A DNA stretch of 64,000 nucleotides from Zizania palustris (Eukaryota > Streptophyta > Magnoliopsida > Poales > Poaceae): NCBI GenBank assembly GCA_019279435.1, contig JAAALK010000289.1, positions 26,466,603 to 26,530,602 on the forward strand, written 5' to 3'. Positions 63,247-64,000 of the stretch are shown in pieces. The translations under genes and the position numbers were made by a program. Each line of letters begins with the position of its first letter. Positions within the stretch are counted from its first letter, which is position 1. Below the pieces are notes generated by a model. That model made no database searches and was not told the DNA's origin. It was given only the letters and a program-made list of their open reading frames with translations.

Positions 63247-64000
63247 ATGGACAGAGTTAATAAAATACCTTTGTTTGATGGGACAGACTTTGCATACTGG
63301 AAGGTGCGCATGGAGGCTTACTTGCTAAGCCAAGGAAATGCAATTTGGGAGATTGTGGACTCACAATACTCCATCCCTAAAACTCGCACCTCTCAAACAG
63401 AGAAGGATCAGTATAATGCCAACTCCAAGGCTAGAAATATACTATTCATTGGTTTGAGTCGGAGTGAGTTTGATAGGGCGCAACACCTTAGGACAGCTAG
63501 GGAGATTTTGACTACACTCACTATTTTTCATGAGGGCTCTACACAGATTAAGGCCAGACGTTAAAGCACATACAATCAACAGTATCAGTTGTTTGTGCAG
63601 GCACCTGGTGAATCTATAGATGCCATGTTTTCTCGCTTTGATGCGATAGTGAGTAACTTGCGGTCCAACGGGACGCTTGCTTATAATGATCATTATAGGG
63701 CTATAAAGCTTCTCTATGCTCTCGATCGTAGCATATAGGAAGTAATGATATCCAGCGTTGAGGAGTCTGCAGGTTATGATACATTGACCTATGATGAGCT
63801 CTTCAGTAAGCTGGAGTCCACAGAGATTGCCAAGGCATCTCTTGCAGTGCATAGGAACTCCTTGCCACAGCCATTGGCACTAGTTCTAGCACTAGCCGTG
63901 GCACCACTGCGGAACCAAGCACATCAAGCACTTGTGTTCTTGCAGATGGTTTTGCTTTGTCCTCCCTGGTCTCCGTCACTAAGGAGCTGGTGGACACTCT
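63247..64000 (+). pseudogene. gag: Copia gag of element E, partial, broken
   Basis: Starts at an ATG 50 bp after the PBS (MDRVNKIPLFDGTDFAYW) and covers the Gag (UBN2-type) domain. Against the intact gag at 37108-39570: TAA at 63562-63564 in place of Gln, TAG near 63738 in place of Trp, and a 1-bp deletion near 63885 that shifts the frame before the SSTSRGTT segment. The window ends before the first CCHC knuckle. Confidence 0.9.

Larger units (their letters stand above)
61273..64000 (+). mobile_element. SIRE-like copia family-A element E, 5' part
   Basis: 5' LTR, PBS and first part of gag, running off the window. The LTR is the best complete plus-strand reference for family A here. Stops and a frameshift in gag show the copy is dead. 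Confidence 0.9.

Overview
This window is intergenic DNA from a large plant genome, most likely a grass. The evidence is the mix of element families: a Tekay/Del-type chromovirus with 3.4 kb LTRs, Tat-lineage Ty3/gypsy elements, a CRM/Reina-like chromovirus, and SIRE/Maximus-type Ty1/copia elements with about 1.9 kb LTRs rich in TTCGAAG. I see no host gene, tRNA, rRNA, CRISPR array or bacterial feature. Almost every base can be assigned to a nest of LTR retrotransposons plus one probable CACTA remnant. The species assignment is inference.

Layout. (1) 1-2889 holds old pieces: the 3' end of a copia LTR (1-223), a probable CACTA end (224-1316), a Tat-like LTR piece (1317-2159), and the start of an LTR that carries the coding tail of a chromovirus pol (2324-2894). 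(2) 2895-15281 is a complete young Tekay-type element with TSD TGGCC, paired LTRs, PBS, ORF0, one unbroken gag-pol ORF and PPT; it split that older LTR, which resumes at 15282. (3) 15861-23821 is a rearranged SIRE-like copia (family A): a plus-strand LTR piece fused to a minus-strand gag-pol with its 5' LTR. (4) 23822-25570 is the 3' end of a plus-strand Tat element (integrase, PPT and start of the 3' LTR), which resumes at 60316-61223.

(5) 25571-60310 is one minus-strand Tat element, stretched to 34.7 kb by later insertions, with TSD GTTTG on both sides. Inside its integrase sits a family-A solo LTR (27175 to 45120, TSD CATTG). That LTR was split by a second SIRE-like family, B, whose 3' LTR carries a 15-bp minisatellite. 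B was in turn opened by family-A copies, including a nearly complete minus-strand element at 30785-41614. Upstream in the Tat element is another family-B copy (B', 46363-55320, minus), itself split by a 5.5 kb CRM/Reina-like element at 49796-55271 (TSD GAATA). (6) 61273-64000 is the 5' LTR and broken gag of another family-A element that runs off the window.

Function. Only the Tekay-type element has a full gag-pol without stops or frameshifts. Family-A element 30785-41614 has an intact gag ORF and near-complete pol with frameshifts. The CRM/Reina-like element has two 909-bp LTRs differing at four positions, an intact PBS and PPT, but no gag and no RT core, so it looks like a recently mobilised non-autonomous derivative. 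Its pol ORF crosses the PPT and ends inside the 3' LTR.

TSDs and LTR boundaries were read directly from the sequence. Family names come from motif recognition and were not checked by search. A run of 100 N at 28648-28747 hides the 5' part of family-B element B, and the real gap is probably several kb.
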